A stretch of 64,000 bases of DNA from Roseburia_D yibonii (GTDB lineage Bacteria; Bacillota; Clostridia; Lachnospirales; Lachnospiraceae), in NCBI RefSeq assembly GCF_014297335.1, contig NZ_JACOQH010000008.1, positions 1 to 64,000 on the forward strand, given 5' to 3'. The notes beneath the pieces were generated by a model that was not told where the DNA came from, ran no database searches, and was given only the letters and a program-made list of their open reading frames with translations. Shown one piece after another: positions 8,433 to 16,405 of the stretch. The position numbers and the translations under genes are program-made. Each line of letters opens with the position of its first letter. The first letter of the stretch is position 1.

Positions 8433-9071
8433 CTATGCCAAAATCGATTCTAACAGCAGCGAAAACGCGTAATCCATATAAGCCTCCCGGCTCATGTTCA
8501 TCCGTCGTTTCAAATACTGCTCTTTCTGTCCGGAGAAGCGTATGATCTCACTGATCCCCGACCAGAAAAACATTGCGGTAAGAACCGGATCCATTCCTTT
8601 TTTCAGCACGCTTTCCTGTTCTCCTTTTTTTAACAGAACGATCACTTCCTCGTTCAGCGCCTCCCCTGTCTCATAGATCTGCCACCGGACATCCGGCGCA
8701 TCCGGTTTTTCCTGCCCTTCGGGCAGTTCGATCTTTTCTAACATGCAGGAAAAGTAGATCGGATACTTTTTCTCGTAATCTGCCATCGCTTTGCAGACCG
8801 CATGATAATTGTCCCGGAATTTCCCTTCCTTTTCAATATTTTCCTTTAAAAGAGAAAGAAGCTGCTCCATCTGCTCTAACAGGATCGTCTGCAAAATCTC
8901 CTCCTTACTCTTAAAATAAACATACAGGGTTGACTTGCTGCAGTCCGCCTCTTTTGCGATGTCATCTACCGCTGTCTTTTCTATGCCCCTGCTCTCAAAC
9001 AGAGCTCTGGCGGACTGTATGATATTTTCCCGGTTGAATCTTGTCAACGATTCTTTTTTCTTTCCTGGCAT
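8433..9071 (-). CDS. TetR-family transcriptional regulator
   Basis: A 212-residue regulator. The N-terminal helix-turn-helix (about 12-58) reads like the family signature: IIQSARALFESRGIEKTAVD followed by SKSTLYVYFKSKEEIL. The C-terminal domain is helical and would bind an unknown ligand. It is the first gene of the operon with the FMN-binding and flavodoxin-ferredoxin proteins, so self-repression relieved by a redox-active or toxic ligand is likely but inferred. Confidence 0.92.
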   Translation of the reverse strand: MPGKKKESLTRFNRENIIQSARALFESRGIEKTAVDDIAKEADCSKSTLYVYFKSKEEILQTILLEQMEQLLSLLKENIEKEGKFRDNYHAVCKAMADYEKKYPIYFSCMLEKIELPEGQEKPDAPDVRWQIYETGEALNEEVIVLLKKGEQESVLKKGMDPVLTAMFFWSGISEIIRFSGQKEQYLKRRMNMSREAYMDYAFSLLLESILA

Positions 9072-9107
9072 TTTCTTCTCTCCCTTTTTCGCACTATCGT
9101 TTCGTTT

Positions 9108-9136
9108 ATCGTACTATAAGTTCGATTTATTGTCAA
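9108..9136 (-). promoter_or_regulatory. promoter of the tetR redox operon
   Basis: Minus-strand perfect TTGACA (9131-9136), 17-base spacer and TACGAT (9108-9113). The stretch 9091-9120 repeats the motif ATCG/CGAT several times around the -10 and the presumed start point, as expected for a TetR operator, but no perfect palindrome is visible. Confidence 0.7.
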
Positions 9137-9209
9137 ATTATTTTTTTAAGGGCGGAAACACTCGTCATCACGGGGACGGAATGCGCTTTGTGCATCCATT
9201 TGCCTTATC

Positions 9210-9280
9210 ACCACTGCAAAAAGAGCGCCCTGCCTGGTGCTCCCGAAAAAACGGGATGCATCAGACCTGACGCTCTTTTT
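9210..9280 (-). terminator. terminator after aspartate kinase
   Basis: A long interrupted hairpin. Outer arms AAAAAGAGCG and CGCTCTTTTT (about 9218-9227 and 9271-9280) enclose CTGGTGC/GCATCAG and TCCCG/CGGGA pairs. On the minus strand the outer arm ends in TTTTT. Confidence 0.75.
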
Positions 9281-9301
9281 GATATTCGCTTCGATTATTT
9301 T

Positions 9302-10621
9302 TTATAACTGTGTTACTACAAAGATGTCATAAATTGCTTTTAACGCAGTCTCAAAATCGCTGTTCTTTACACCGATGATGATATTAAGCTCACTGGAACC
9401 CTGATCGATCATCTTTACATTGACGTTCACATGCGCAAGCGCGGAGAAGATTCTTCCGGCTGTTCCTCTGGTGGAACGCATACCACGTCCTACGACCGCG
9501 ATCAGCGCAAGACCCGGCTCAAGGTCGATGACATCCGGCTCTGCAAGCTTATGGATCGTGGAAAGAACCTCCTGTTCCTTGCCTTCAAATTCTTCCTGAT
9601 GTACAAAAACGGTCATAGTATCAATACCGGACGGCATATGTTCGATCGAGATTCCGCTCTCCTCAAATGCCTGAAGCACTTTGCGGCAGAAACCGATCTC
9701 GGAGTTCATCATGTCCTTGTCCACATTGATCGCTACAAAACCTTTTTTACCAGCCACACCGGTGATCGTATATTCCGGCTGACGGCAGGTGCTCTCTACG
9801 ATAAGTGTACCGTCGTCTTCCGGTGCGTTGGTATTGCGGATATTGATCGGAATACCCGCTTTTCTTACCGGGAAGATCGCGTCTTCATGCAGTACGGACG
9901 CTCCCATGTAGGAAAGCTCTCTCAGCTCACGGTAAGTAATGACCTTGATTGTTTTCGGATTGTCGATAATACGCGGATCTGCTACAAGCACACCCGATAC
10001 ATCGGTCCAGTTTTCATACAGATCCGCATCTACTGCCTTTGCGACAATCGAACCTGTAATATCAGAACCGCCACGGGAGAACGTAACTACTTTTCCGTCC
10101 TCAGTTGCCCCGTAAAATCCCGGGATCACCGCACGTTCTACTTTTTTGAGGCGCGCAGACAGCACTTCATCTGTCTTGTCCGCCATAAAATTGCCATTTT
10201 CATCAAAGAAGATGACTTCTGCTGCATCAATAAACTCATAGCCCAGGTAGTCTGCCATGACGATACCGTTTAAATATTCTCCACGGGATGCGGCATAATC
10301 TTTTCCTGCTTTGTTTTTAAAGTTCTCTTCAATCGTCTTGAACTGTTCATCCAGGGATGTCTTCAAAGAAAGTCCGTTAATGATCGAATCATATCTTTCC
10401 TTGATCTTTTTTAACGGAATACGGAAATCTTCCTCTGCCTCAGCTAATGCATAGCACTGATAAAGCATATCCGTTACTTTTGTATCCTTCGCGTTTCTTT
10501 TTCCCGGCGCACTCGGTACCACATATCTGCGGTTTTCATCTGCCCGGATGATGTTTCCGACCTTTGCGAACTGTGTCGCGCTTGCCAGAGAGCTTCCACC
10601 AAATTTTACTACCTTAATCAT
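9302..10621 (-). CDS. lysC: aspartate kinase
   Basis: Catalyses ATP-dependent phosphorylation of aspartate, the first step to lysine, threonine and methionine. The 439-residue protein begins with the kinase signature VVKFGGSSLA (residues 4-13) and keeps the FSRGGSDITG nucleotide/substrate segment in the middle. The C-terminal third contains two ACT domains (about 290-439) for amino-acid feedback. The start ATG has GGAGG upstream. It is a single-gene unit with its own promoter and terminator; no lysine riboswitch fits in the short leader. I cannot tell from sequence which amino acid inhibits it. Confidence 0.95.
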   Translation of the reverse strand: MIKVVKFGGSSLASATQFAKVGNIIRADENRRYVVPSAPGKRNAKDTKVTDMLYQCYALAEAEEDFRIPLKKIKERYDSIINGLSLKTSLDEQFKTIEENFKNKAGKDYAASRGEYLNGIVMADYLGYEFIDAAEVIFFDENGNFMADKTDEVLSARLKKVERAVIPGFYGATEDGKVVTFSRGGSDITGSIVAKAVDADLYENWTDVSGVLVADPRIIDNPKTIKVITYRELRELSYMGASVLHEDAIFPVRKAGIPINIRNTNAPEDDGTLIVESTCRQPEYTITGVAGKKGFVAINVDKDMMNSEIGFCRKVLQAFEESGISIEHMPSGIDTMTVFVHQEEFEGKEQEVLSTIHKLAEPDVIDLEPGLALIAVVGRGMRSTRGTAGRIFSALAHVNVNVKMIDQGSSELNIIIGVKNSDFETALKAIYDIFVVTQL

Positions 10622-10659
10622 CTTCTCTATCCTCCACTTTAAATGCCCATATAGTAACT

Positions 10660-10688
10660 AATATAATACTGCTTCTGCGATATGTCCA
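10660..10688 (-). promoter_or_regulatory. promoter of aspartate kinase
   Basis: Minus-strand TGGACA (10683-10688), 17-base spacer and TATATT (10660-10665), about 40 bases before the start codon. Confidence 0.6.
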
Positions 10689-10695
10689 GATTTTT

Positions 10696-11649
10696 TTATA
10701 CACCTTCAAGATCAAATTGCGGGATAAAACTCTCTTCCGCCGTTCCGCCCTCCTGTATAAAAGCATTCGAGATCCCGCGCTCTATCGCGAAATCAATGAT
10801 CTGCTCATATTCTTCGTCTGAGATCTTCCGGTTTAATTCCGGGAAAGAGGAAAGCCCTTTAAGCGGCGTGAACTGGTTCATGATACTGATGTAGATCTCT
10901 TCCCCGTAAGTGTCAAGCAGGTATGCGATCACCCGTCTGGAGTCATCCGCGCATCCGGGCAAAAGGAGATGTCTTACGATCACACCTTTTTTCATCAGGA
11001 TCTCCGCGTCTTCATCGCAGCGGTCATTATATTCTTCGGCAAAAATGTGTCTCTGCTCGCCGCTTACCGCAAATTCCGGTTTTCCGGTCTGACGCACCAT
11101 CTCCCGGATCGCCACCTGCGCCGTCACAAAGTAATCCGGCGCATGGGAATATTTCGCGCTCAGCTTTTCATCCACATATTTCAGATCCGGCAGATAGATA
11201 TCCACAAGTCCTTCGAATCTTTTTATCGTATCCACATTCTCATAACTGCTCGTATTATACACAACCGGTATGCCAAGTCCCCCGTCTTTTGCCCGCCGGA
11301 GCGCCCGCACAACCTGTGGCGCAAACTGTCCTGCCGTTACGAGATTGATGTTGTTTGCCTTTTTTTCCTGCAATTCCAAAAAGATCTCCGCCAGCCGTTC
11401 TTCGGTGATCTCTTTTCCCACCGTTCCGTTCGCGATGTTTCCGTTCTGACAGAATACACAGTGCAGCGCGCAGCCGCAAAAAAAGACCGCGCCTGATCCC
11501 GCCTTCCCGGAGATACAGGGTTCTTCCCACATATGAAGCGCCGCCCGCGCCACTTTTACGCGATCCGTTTCTCCACATATGCCGCGTTCGCCCGCGCTTC
11601 TGTCCACCTTACATGCCCTCGGACACAGGTCACATGCCATGTTTTTCAC
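10696..11649 (-). CDS. PflX-type radical SAM protein
   Basis: A 317-residue radical SAM enzyme related to pyruvate formate-lyase activating enzymes (COG1313). The N-terminus has a cysteine-rich motif CDLCPRACKVDR and a further Cys near residue 24. The SAM-binding iron-sulfur motif CGCALHCVFCQN, pattern CxxxCxxC, follows near residue 58. TSSYEN and LPDLKY are typical of this subfamily. The substrate is unknown: PflX proteins are named by similarity only. The GTG start at 11649 has GAGG upstream; the ATG three codons later is equally possible. It is divergent from the phosphofructokinase gene. Confidence 0.88.
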   Translation of the reverse strand: MKNMACDLCPRACKVDRSAGERGICGETDRVKVARAALHMWEEPCISGKAGSGAVFFCGCALHCVFCQNGNIANGTVGKEITEERLAEIFLELQEKKANNINLVTAGQFAPQVVRALRRAKDGGLGIPVVYNTSSYENVDTIKRFEGLVDIYLPDLKYVDEKLSAKYSHAPDYFVTAQVAIREMVRQTGKPEFAVSGEQRHIFAEEYNDRCDEDAEILMKKGVIVRHLLLPGCADDSRRVIAYLLDTYGEEIYISIMNQFTPLKGLSSFPELNRKISDEEYEQIIDFAIERGISNAFIQEGGTAEESFIPQFDLEGV

Positions 11650-11680
11650 GATCCTTTCCTCATTTTTTTCTGTCGCAGTC

Positions 11681-11709
11681 TTGCCATTTTCTTTTTTATC
11701 TTATATCAT
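11681..11709 (+). promoter_or_regulatory. promoter of phosphofructokinase
   Basis: TTGCCA (11681-11686), 17-base spacer and TATCAT (11704-11709), about 45 bases before the start codon and in the gap between divergent genes. Confidence 0.6.
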
Positions 11710-11755
11710 AGGAAACGTATCTTTACAATATGATTTTTATCCAAAGGAGTTTTTT

Positions 11756-13018
11756 ATGAGTACAATGCAGCATGAAAGAAATTGCATGGTAGCCCAGTCC
11801 GGCGGCCCGACCGTTGCGATCAACGCAAGTCTTGCCGGCGTGATAAGCGGGGTTACAAAATCCGGTCAATATGATACCGTATACGGTTCCATCAATGGGA
11901 TTCTCGGTATTTTACATGATAATATCATGAATCTCAGCGAGCTTGTCAAAAAGCAGCCGGATGCGCTTTCTACGCTGACCCATACACCGGCTATGTATCT
12001 TGGCTCCTGCCGTTTCAAACTGCCGGATTTTCTGGATGACGATTCCGCCTATATTTATATTTTTCAGCAGTTCGAGGCGTTAAATATCAAAGCCTTTTTC
12101 TATATCGGCGGCAACGATTCCATGGATACTGTTTTAAAATTATCAAATTACGCAAAAAAAATCGGAAGTGATATCCGTATCATCGGCATTCCAAAAACCA
12201 TTGACAACGACCTGATGGAAACCGACCATACCCCGGGATTTGGTTCCGCCGCAAAATACATCGCCTCCTCTATTCTCGAGATCGCGCACGACACCTTTAT
12301 CTATGCGGTAAAAAGTGTCACGATCGTTGAGATCATGGGACGGGATGCCGGCTGGCTCACCGCTGCGTCCGCGCTTGCGAGAAATGAATATTCCACTGCT
12401 CCGCACTTGATCTACCTGCCGGAAGTGGCTTTCGACAAGGACGCTTTCCTTCGCGATGTAAAAGAACTGCTTGAGACCACAAACAATGTCATTGTCGCGA
12501 TCTCGGAGGGCATCCATGACGCCGACGGCAATTATATCAGTGCATCGGAAAGTTCCACAGACACCTTCGGCCACAGCCAGTTAAGCGGTGCCGGAAAATG
12601 TCTGGAATATATGATCAAGGAAAACATCCATGTCAAGGTGCGTTCTGTCGAAGTAAATGTGTTACAGCGCTGCGCTTCCCACCTTTCTTCCAAGACTGAC
12701 CTCGATGAATCTTTCCTGCTCGGAGAAAAGGCAGTTGCCTGTGCCGAGGAAGGGCTCACCGCTTCCATGGTCACACTGAAACGTACGTCCAATACCCCGT
12801 ATCAGGTATCCTACGGCCACGCCCGGATCGAATCGATCGCAAACGAAGCGAAATCCGTTCCGACCGAGTGGATCTCCGAAGCCGGAAACGACATCAGAGA
12901 ACCTTTACTGGACTATCTGCGTCCGCTGATCCAGGGAGAAGTTCCGGTCACATATAAAAACGGGCTTCCTATGTACATGAATGTTTCACATCTGTCCAAC
13001 AGTAAGCCCTTAAACTAA
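11756..13018 (+). CDS. 6-phosphofructokinase, probably pyrophosphate-dependent
   Basis: Glycolytic phosphorylation of fructose 6-phosphate to fructose 1,6-bisphosphate. The 420-residue protein has the PFK opening SGGPTVAINASLAG (15-28), IGGNDSMDT (117-125) and GIPKTIDND (144-152). ATP-dependent enzymes have GGDGS and GIPGTIDND at these places; a lysine in PKTIDND is characteristic of the PPi-dependent class. The phosphate donor is therefore probably PPi, although the Asn in GGND is unlike the Asp of classic PPi enzymes. The ATG at 11756 follows AAAGGAG; a longer reading frame upstream runs through the promoter and is rejected. Confidence 0.9.
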   Translation: MSTMQHERNCMVAQSGGPTVAINASLAGVISGVTKSGQYDTVYGSINGILGILHDNIMNLSELVKKQPDALSTLTHTPAMYLGSCRFKLPDFLDDDSAYIYIFQQFEALNIKAFFYIGGNDSMDTVLKLSNYAKKIGSDIRIIGIPKTIDNDLMETDHTPGFGSAAKYIASSILEIAHDTFIYAVKSVTIVEIMGRDAGWLTAASALARNEYSTAPHLIYLPEVAFDKDAFLRDVKELLETTNNVIVAISEGIHDADGNYISASESSTDTFGHSQLSGAGKCLEYMIKENIHVKVRSVEVNVLQRCASHLSSKTDLDESFLLGEKAVACAEEGLTASMVTLKRTSNTPYQVSYGHARIESIANEAKSVPTEWISEAGNDIREPLLDYLRPLIQGEVPVTYKNGLPMYMNVSHLSNSKPLN

Positions 13019-13032
13019 ATTTGCAGGTTTGT

Positions 13033-13953
13033 CTAAGCTTCGCCCCGCCGTAATATGGTCAGGAATTCTTCCACCTCATGCCAGGCTTTTTTGGACTCCG
13101 GCATCATCCGAAGTCCCATCTGGAACACATGGAACATTCCTTCATATACGGCGAGGCGTACTTTTACGCCCGCTTTTTTTGCTTTGTTTGCAACATCGAC
13201 TGCATCACTGAGCAGCATTTCATACGATCCGACCTGAATCAGCATCGGCGGGAAATCGTGAAATTTCCCGAACAACGGCGAGATATAAGGATTCTTCGGA
13301 TCCGCATCCCCAATATAATCTTTATTATAGATCATACTGTCCTTCGTCTTTCCAAACAGCGGATCCCGCTCAAAATTTATGACATAGGAATCTCCGCTCT
13401 GCGTCAGGTCTGTCCACGGAGACATCGCAACAATCCCGCACGGCAGCTTACGCTTCCGCTGGCGCAGTAAAAAGCAGAGGGACATGACCAGCCCTCCGCC
13501 TGCCGAGTCACCCGCCAGGATAATATCTTTCTCCGCATATCCCTGGGCGAGCAGCCAGTCAAACGCGGCAAGCGCATCTTCTAACGCCGCCGGAAACGGA
13601 TGCTCCGGCGCAACACGGTAATCCGGCGTAAGCACACTGATATTTCCGCCAAGCTCGGAATATACCACGCCAAACGTCCGGTAAGCATTCCGCATTCCCG
13701 CGATATAGCCGCCCCCGTGAAGCTGCAGCACCACTTTCTCACGGTTATTTTCCTCCGGTACCAGCCAGTCCATCGTAAAATCTTTCATTTGTATTTCCGT
13801 CCACGAAAAACCTTCCGGGCAGCGCCATCGCGGCTCCACGTTCACGAGCTTTTTCCGCAGGTCTCCATTTTTTATCTTTTTTCCAATGAGCAGATCCGAT
13901 GAGAAATGCGCGATCAGCTCACGGATCATTTTTCCCTGTATACTGGATTCCAT
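13033..13953 (-). CDS. alpha/beta hydrolase, hormone-sensitive-lipase type esterase
   Basis: A 306-residue cytoplasmic esterase-like protein. It shows the oxyanion loop HGGGY (79-83), the nucleophile elbow GDSAGG with Ser150, a downstream Asp region and a C-terminal catalytic His in GMFHVF. This order is that of the HSL (family IV) esterases, which hydrolyse short acyl esters. It is the last gene of a three-gene operon, starting four bases after the zinc-ribbon membrane protein. With an acyltransferase in the same operon, it may remove acyl groups or handle the product; this is inference. Confidence 0.9.
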   Translation of the reverse strand: MESSIQGKMIRELIAHFSSDLLIGKKIKNGDLRKKLVNVEPRWRCPEGFSWTEIQMKDFTMDWLVPEENNREKVVLQLHGGGYIAGMRNAYRTFGVVYSELGGNISVLTPDYRVAPEHPFPAALEDALAAFDWLLAQGYAEKDIILAGDSAGGGLVMSLCFLLRQRKRKLPCGIVAMSPWTDLTQSGDSYVINFERDPLFGKTKDSMIYNKDYIGDADPKNPYISPLFGKFHDFPPMLIQVGSYEMLLSDAVDVANKAKKAGVKVRLAVYEGMFHVFQMGLRMMPESKKAWHEVEEFLTILRRGEA

Positions 13954-13957
13954 CTAT

Positions 13958-14623
13958 TTACCTCACATGAAATCTTCTTTTTAATTCCGCAGATGCTCTT
14001 CTTCCGCCTATGATCAGTGTCCCGACAAATAAAAATACCGATGCCGCAAGTGCGATCAGGCTGACGAACGGTTCCGTCAGAATGCCTAATTCATAAAACA
14101 GAAACGGCAGCAGACTGAGTACGATCATGACGAGCTGAAATAAAATATAGCTCTGCCAGTTCCTGCTGTTTACGATCATGAGTACCACGATCGCGACATC
14201 GAGCAGAATGATCCCGGATGGCAGCACATAATTAAACGACCAGCCGTTGTAGCCGAGTGCCCAGTCGATCAGGATCAAAAGGAGTACCCCGAAGATCGTC
14301 TGTATGATCATCTTTGCCTTGTAGCCCGCATTATGCAGGATCGCGAAGCGCATCGTAAGATAGGCATACGCGAACGCGCCTCCCGTGATCGCCGACCAGT
14401 AAATACCATGAAAATTCGTAAAATTCAAATATACAAGCAATGCCTCCACCAGAAGCGCCGCAAACAGATAGATCCTCGTCACCAGATCGATCTTACGGTC
14501 TTTGTGCCTGATGTTCGGATAGCGGTTTTTCTGCTCCGTCACATCATCTAAGACACAGCCGCACAGCGGACAGACGGAAACATTATCCCTTATTTCTACT
14601 TTGCACTGATTACATCTAGCCAT
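13958..14623 (-). CDS. zinc-ribbon multi-pass membrane protein (DUF6320-like)
   Basis: A 221-residue protein. The N-terminus carries a zinc ribbon with cysteines at 4, 7, 18 and 21 (CNQC and CPLC). After a short charged linker come about six hydrophobic helices between residues 47 and 205. The C-terminus is basic (RRASAELKRRFHVR), so cytoplasmic. It resembles the DUF6320 family, which I recall beside acyltransferases in Lachnospiraceae; function is unknown. Its start overlaps the end of the acyltransferase gene by eight bases, which implies translational coupling. Confidence 0.82.
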   Translation of the reverse strand: MARCNQCKVEIRDNVSVCPLCGCVLDDVTEQKNRYPNIRHKDRKIDLVTRIYLFAALLVEALLVYLNFTNFHGIYWSAITGGAFAYAYLTMRFAILHNAGYKAKMIIQTIFGVLLLILIDWALGYNGWSFNYVLPSGIILLDVAIVVLMIVNSRNWQSYILFQLVMIVLSLLPFLFYELGILTEPFVSLIALAASVFLFVGTLIIGGRRASAELKRRFHVR

Positions 14624-15932
14624 AATACACCCCGTTACTTTCTATGACAATATCGATCCCTTCCTGCTGTAACAGCCGGAAAAATCCACGCTGTACGGAA
14701 ACATCCCGCAGGACGGAACTGAAGGTATACACCAACGTATCCTTGTAGGAGCAGATCGTCCCTTTTAAGTATTGTCCCTTGGAAACGGAAATGAATGCCT
14801 GAAATCCCTCTATATACGGCTCATACTCCTCCTTCACCGACAGATTTCCGATGTTGGAAACGGTGATCGTGTTTGCCAGTGCGGATATCGTGTATACATA
14901 ACGCATGGCGATATTTTTAAGTACCAGCGGAACCGCCCGCGCGATCAGATGCTTTTCATTGGATACGTTATAGGAAAACAGTTCCTCTAAATGCTCCTTA
15001 TTGATCTGCCCGCGCAGACTTGCCTTTACGATCTCAAGCACCTCCGGAAACGTATAGGATTCTTTTTCCGGAGCAAACTCTGCCGACACCATGACAAAGA
15101 AATTCTTCGTCGTGACGGAATTAAAATACGGGCGCAGATTGACCGGCACTGCCACACGGATCGGCCGTTTTCCCGGCACTCCGTGCATATCCTCCATGTA
15201 AATGCTGTAGGCGGTCGCAGCGACCAAAAACTCATTGATGCTCACGCCATACCGGTGCGCCGCCTCTTTTAACTGGGAAACGCTCATAAATCCGTGCATG
15301 ACACCAAATTCGCCTTTTTTTAATTTTTCCCCTTTGATCAGATGCGCCCGCTCGCTCTTATAGCCCTTCGCATGGCTCTTTTTGTAATTCTTTAAAAAGC
15401 TGTCTTCCCGGTTTAAGGAAGTCTCACTGCTTAACGAATCCCCGACACGCGCTTTCAACTCCGGATGCGCCAGTCTCAGATACTGATATGTCAGTTCTTT
15501 GATAAAATTGATCCCGCCCATCCCGTCCGTCAGCACATGGAATACCTCGAGATTGATGCGGTTATCATAATAAGTAACCCGGAACATATAGCTGCGGTTT
15601 TTATTCTGAACGATGAAACGGCAGGGATAATCATCTTCCTTGCGCACCTTCGGCGCGCGTTTGCCGTTCTCCTCAAAATAATACCAAAATACCCCCTGGC
15701 GCAGCCGGACATTAAAACCGCCGAATTTCGGCAGGATAATATCAAGCGCTTCCTGTAATTTCTGCGGATTGATCTCCTCTTTTAACGTGACACTGATCCG
15801 ATAGACGTTCGTCATATCCTCTCCTGCGATGACCGGGAAGAGATTTGCCGTATTGTCCAGTTTATCCCACTTAATATCCCGCTCGCTGAAATAGCCACCC
15901 GCAGTATGTTTTTTTTCTGCTTTATTTTTCAT
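14616..15932 (-). CDS. condensation-domain / alcohol acetyltransferase-like protein
   Basis: A 438-residue protein of the CoA-dependent acyltransferase (condensation/AATase) superfamily. The active-site motif HxxxDG appears as HVLTDG at 132-137, and VAVPVNLRPYF and TVSNIGN correspond to later conserved segments. Substrate is unknown; transfer of an acyl group to an alcohol, amine or lipid is likely. The ATG at 15932 has GGGAGAT six bases upstream. The longer frame to 15977 lies inside a terminator hairpin and is rejected. It is first in the operon with the zinc-ribbon membrane protein and esterase. Confidence 0.88.
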   Translation of the reverse strand: MKNKAEKKHTAGGYFSERDIKWDKLDNTANLFPVIAGEDMTNVYRISVTLKEEINPQKLQEALDIILPKFGGFNVRLRQGVFWYYFEENGKRAPKVRKEDDYPCRFIVQNKNRSYMFRVTYYDNRINLEVFHVLTDGMGGINFIKELTYQYLRLAHPELKARVGDSLSSETSLNREDSFLKNYKKSHAKGYKSERAHLIKGEKLKKGEFGVMHGFMSVSQLKEAAHRYGVSINEFLVAATAYSIYMEDMHGVPGKRPIRVAVPVNLRPYFNSVTTKNFFVMVSAEFAPEKESYTFPEVLEIVKASLRGQINKEHLEELFSYNVSNEKHLIARAVPLVLKNIAMRYVYTISALANTITVSNIGNLSVKEEYEPYIEGFQAFISVSKGQYLKGTICSYKDTLVYTFSSVLRDVSVQRGFFRLLQQEGIDIVIESNGVYYG

Positions 15933-15942
15933 CTTATCTCCC

Positions 15943-15975
15943 AAAAAACGGCACCAGGAAAACACTCCTGGTGCC
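15943..15975 (-). terminator. hairpin between the acidic mini-protein and the acyltransferase
   Basis: Minus-strand arms GGCACCAGG and CCTGGTGCC (15967-15975 and 15950-15958) with an eight-base loop, then GTTTTTT (15943-15949). The ribosome site of the acyltransferase starts directly after the T run, so the hairpin could also work as an attenuator. Confidence 0.8.
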
Positions 15976-16002
15976 ATTTATACTCTGTCTTTCCAGATCG
16001 GA

Positions 16003-16290
16003 TTAGTCCTCTGTCATCTCATCCTCTGACACATCATCATCATCGTCAAAGAAATCGTCATCATCCAGGTCATCGAAATCATCTTCAAAATCATCCAGAT
16101 AATCCGGTGCAAAGAAACGGTAGATTCCATAAGCTGCTGCCGCGATGACCGCGATCACACCGATCACTGCAAAGACGCAGAGTACTTTGGATTTTTTCTT
16201 TTCCTCTTCTGCTTCTTTTTTATTCAGAAGCTCGTTTACTTTTACAACATTTGCATTTAACAACTCTTTTAATTCGTCCATCTTGTTCAT
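16003..16290 (-). CDS. small membrane protein with an Asp/Phe-rich acidic tail (95 aa)
   Basis: A 95-residue protein with no recognised domain. Residues 1-35 form a charged helix (KELLNANVVKVNELLNKKEA) ending in KKKSK, 36-58 a transmembrane helix, and 62-95 an acidic tail of Asp repeats broken by Phe, Tyr and Leu. The positive-inside rule would place the tail outside. AAAGGAG precedes the ATG, and the gene has a TATAAT box and a terminator, so it is probably real. It lies just upstream of the acyltransferase operon. The plan of membrane helix plus acidic-aromatic repeats echoes the large protein at 5426-6598. Confidence 0.78.
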   Translation of the reverse strand: MNKMDELKELLNANVVKVNELLNKKEAEEEKKKSKVLCVFAVIGVIAVIAAAAYGIYRFFAPDYLDDFEDDFDDLDDDDFFDDDDDVSEDEMTED

Positions 16291-16329
16291 AGTTCCCGCT
16301 CCTTTATTCGTAATCTCTATCTGATTTTG

Positions 16330-16350
16330 TTACTATATTTGATACAGTAA
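16330..16350. promoter_or_regulatory. inverted repeat at the start point: operator candidate
   Basis: Arms TTACTATAT (16330-16338) and ATACAGTAA (16342-16350) are complementary at eight of nine positions around a three-base centre. The repeat begins at the -10 box and covers the presumed transcription start, the normal place for a repressor. Confidence 0.5.
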
Positions 16351-16361
16351 TTATAACATAT
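16350..16361 (-). promoter_or_regulatory. -10 region of the acidic mini-protein promoter
   Basis: Minus-strand TGTTATAAT: a perfect TATAAT (16350-16355) with an extended TG. The -35 position 17 bases upstream reads TAGGCG, which is poor. Confidence 0.55.
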
Positions 16362-16405
16362 CTTTTCCACTACGCCTATAAAAAATTACAGATTTCATAT
16401 TTTTT

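Noticed and set aside
9431..10273. Plus-strand frame of 280 codons opposite lysC
   Set aside because: It is the shadow of a strongly supported aspartate kinase gene; composition is random and no start signal is seen.
10622..10695. Lysine riboswitch expected before lysC
   Set aside because: The gap is far too short for the about 170-base aptamer and holds only a promoter and ribosome site.
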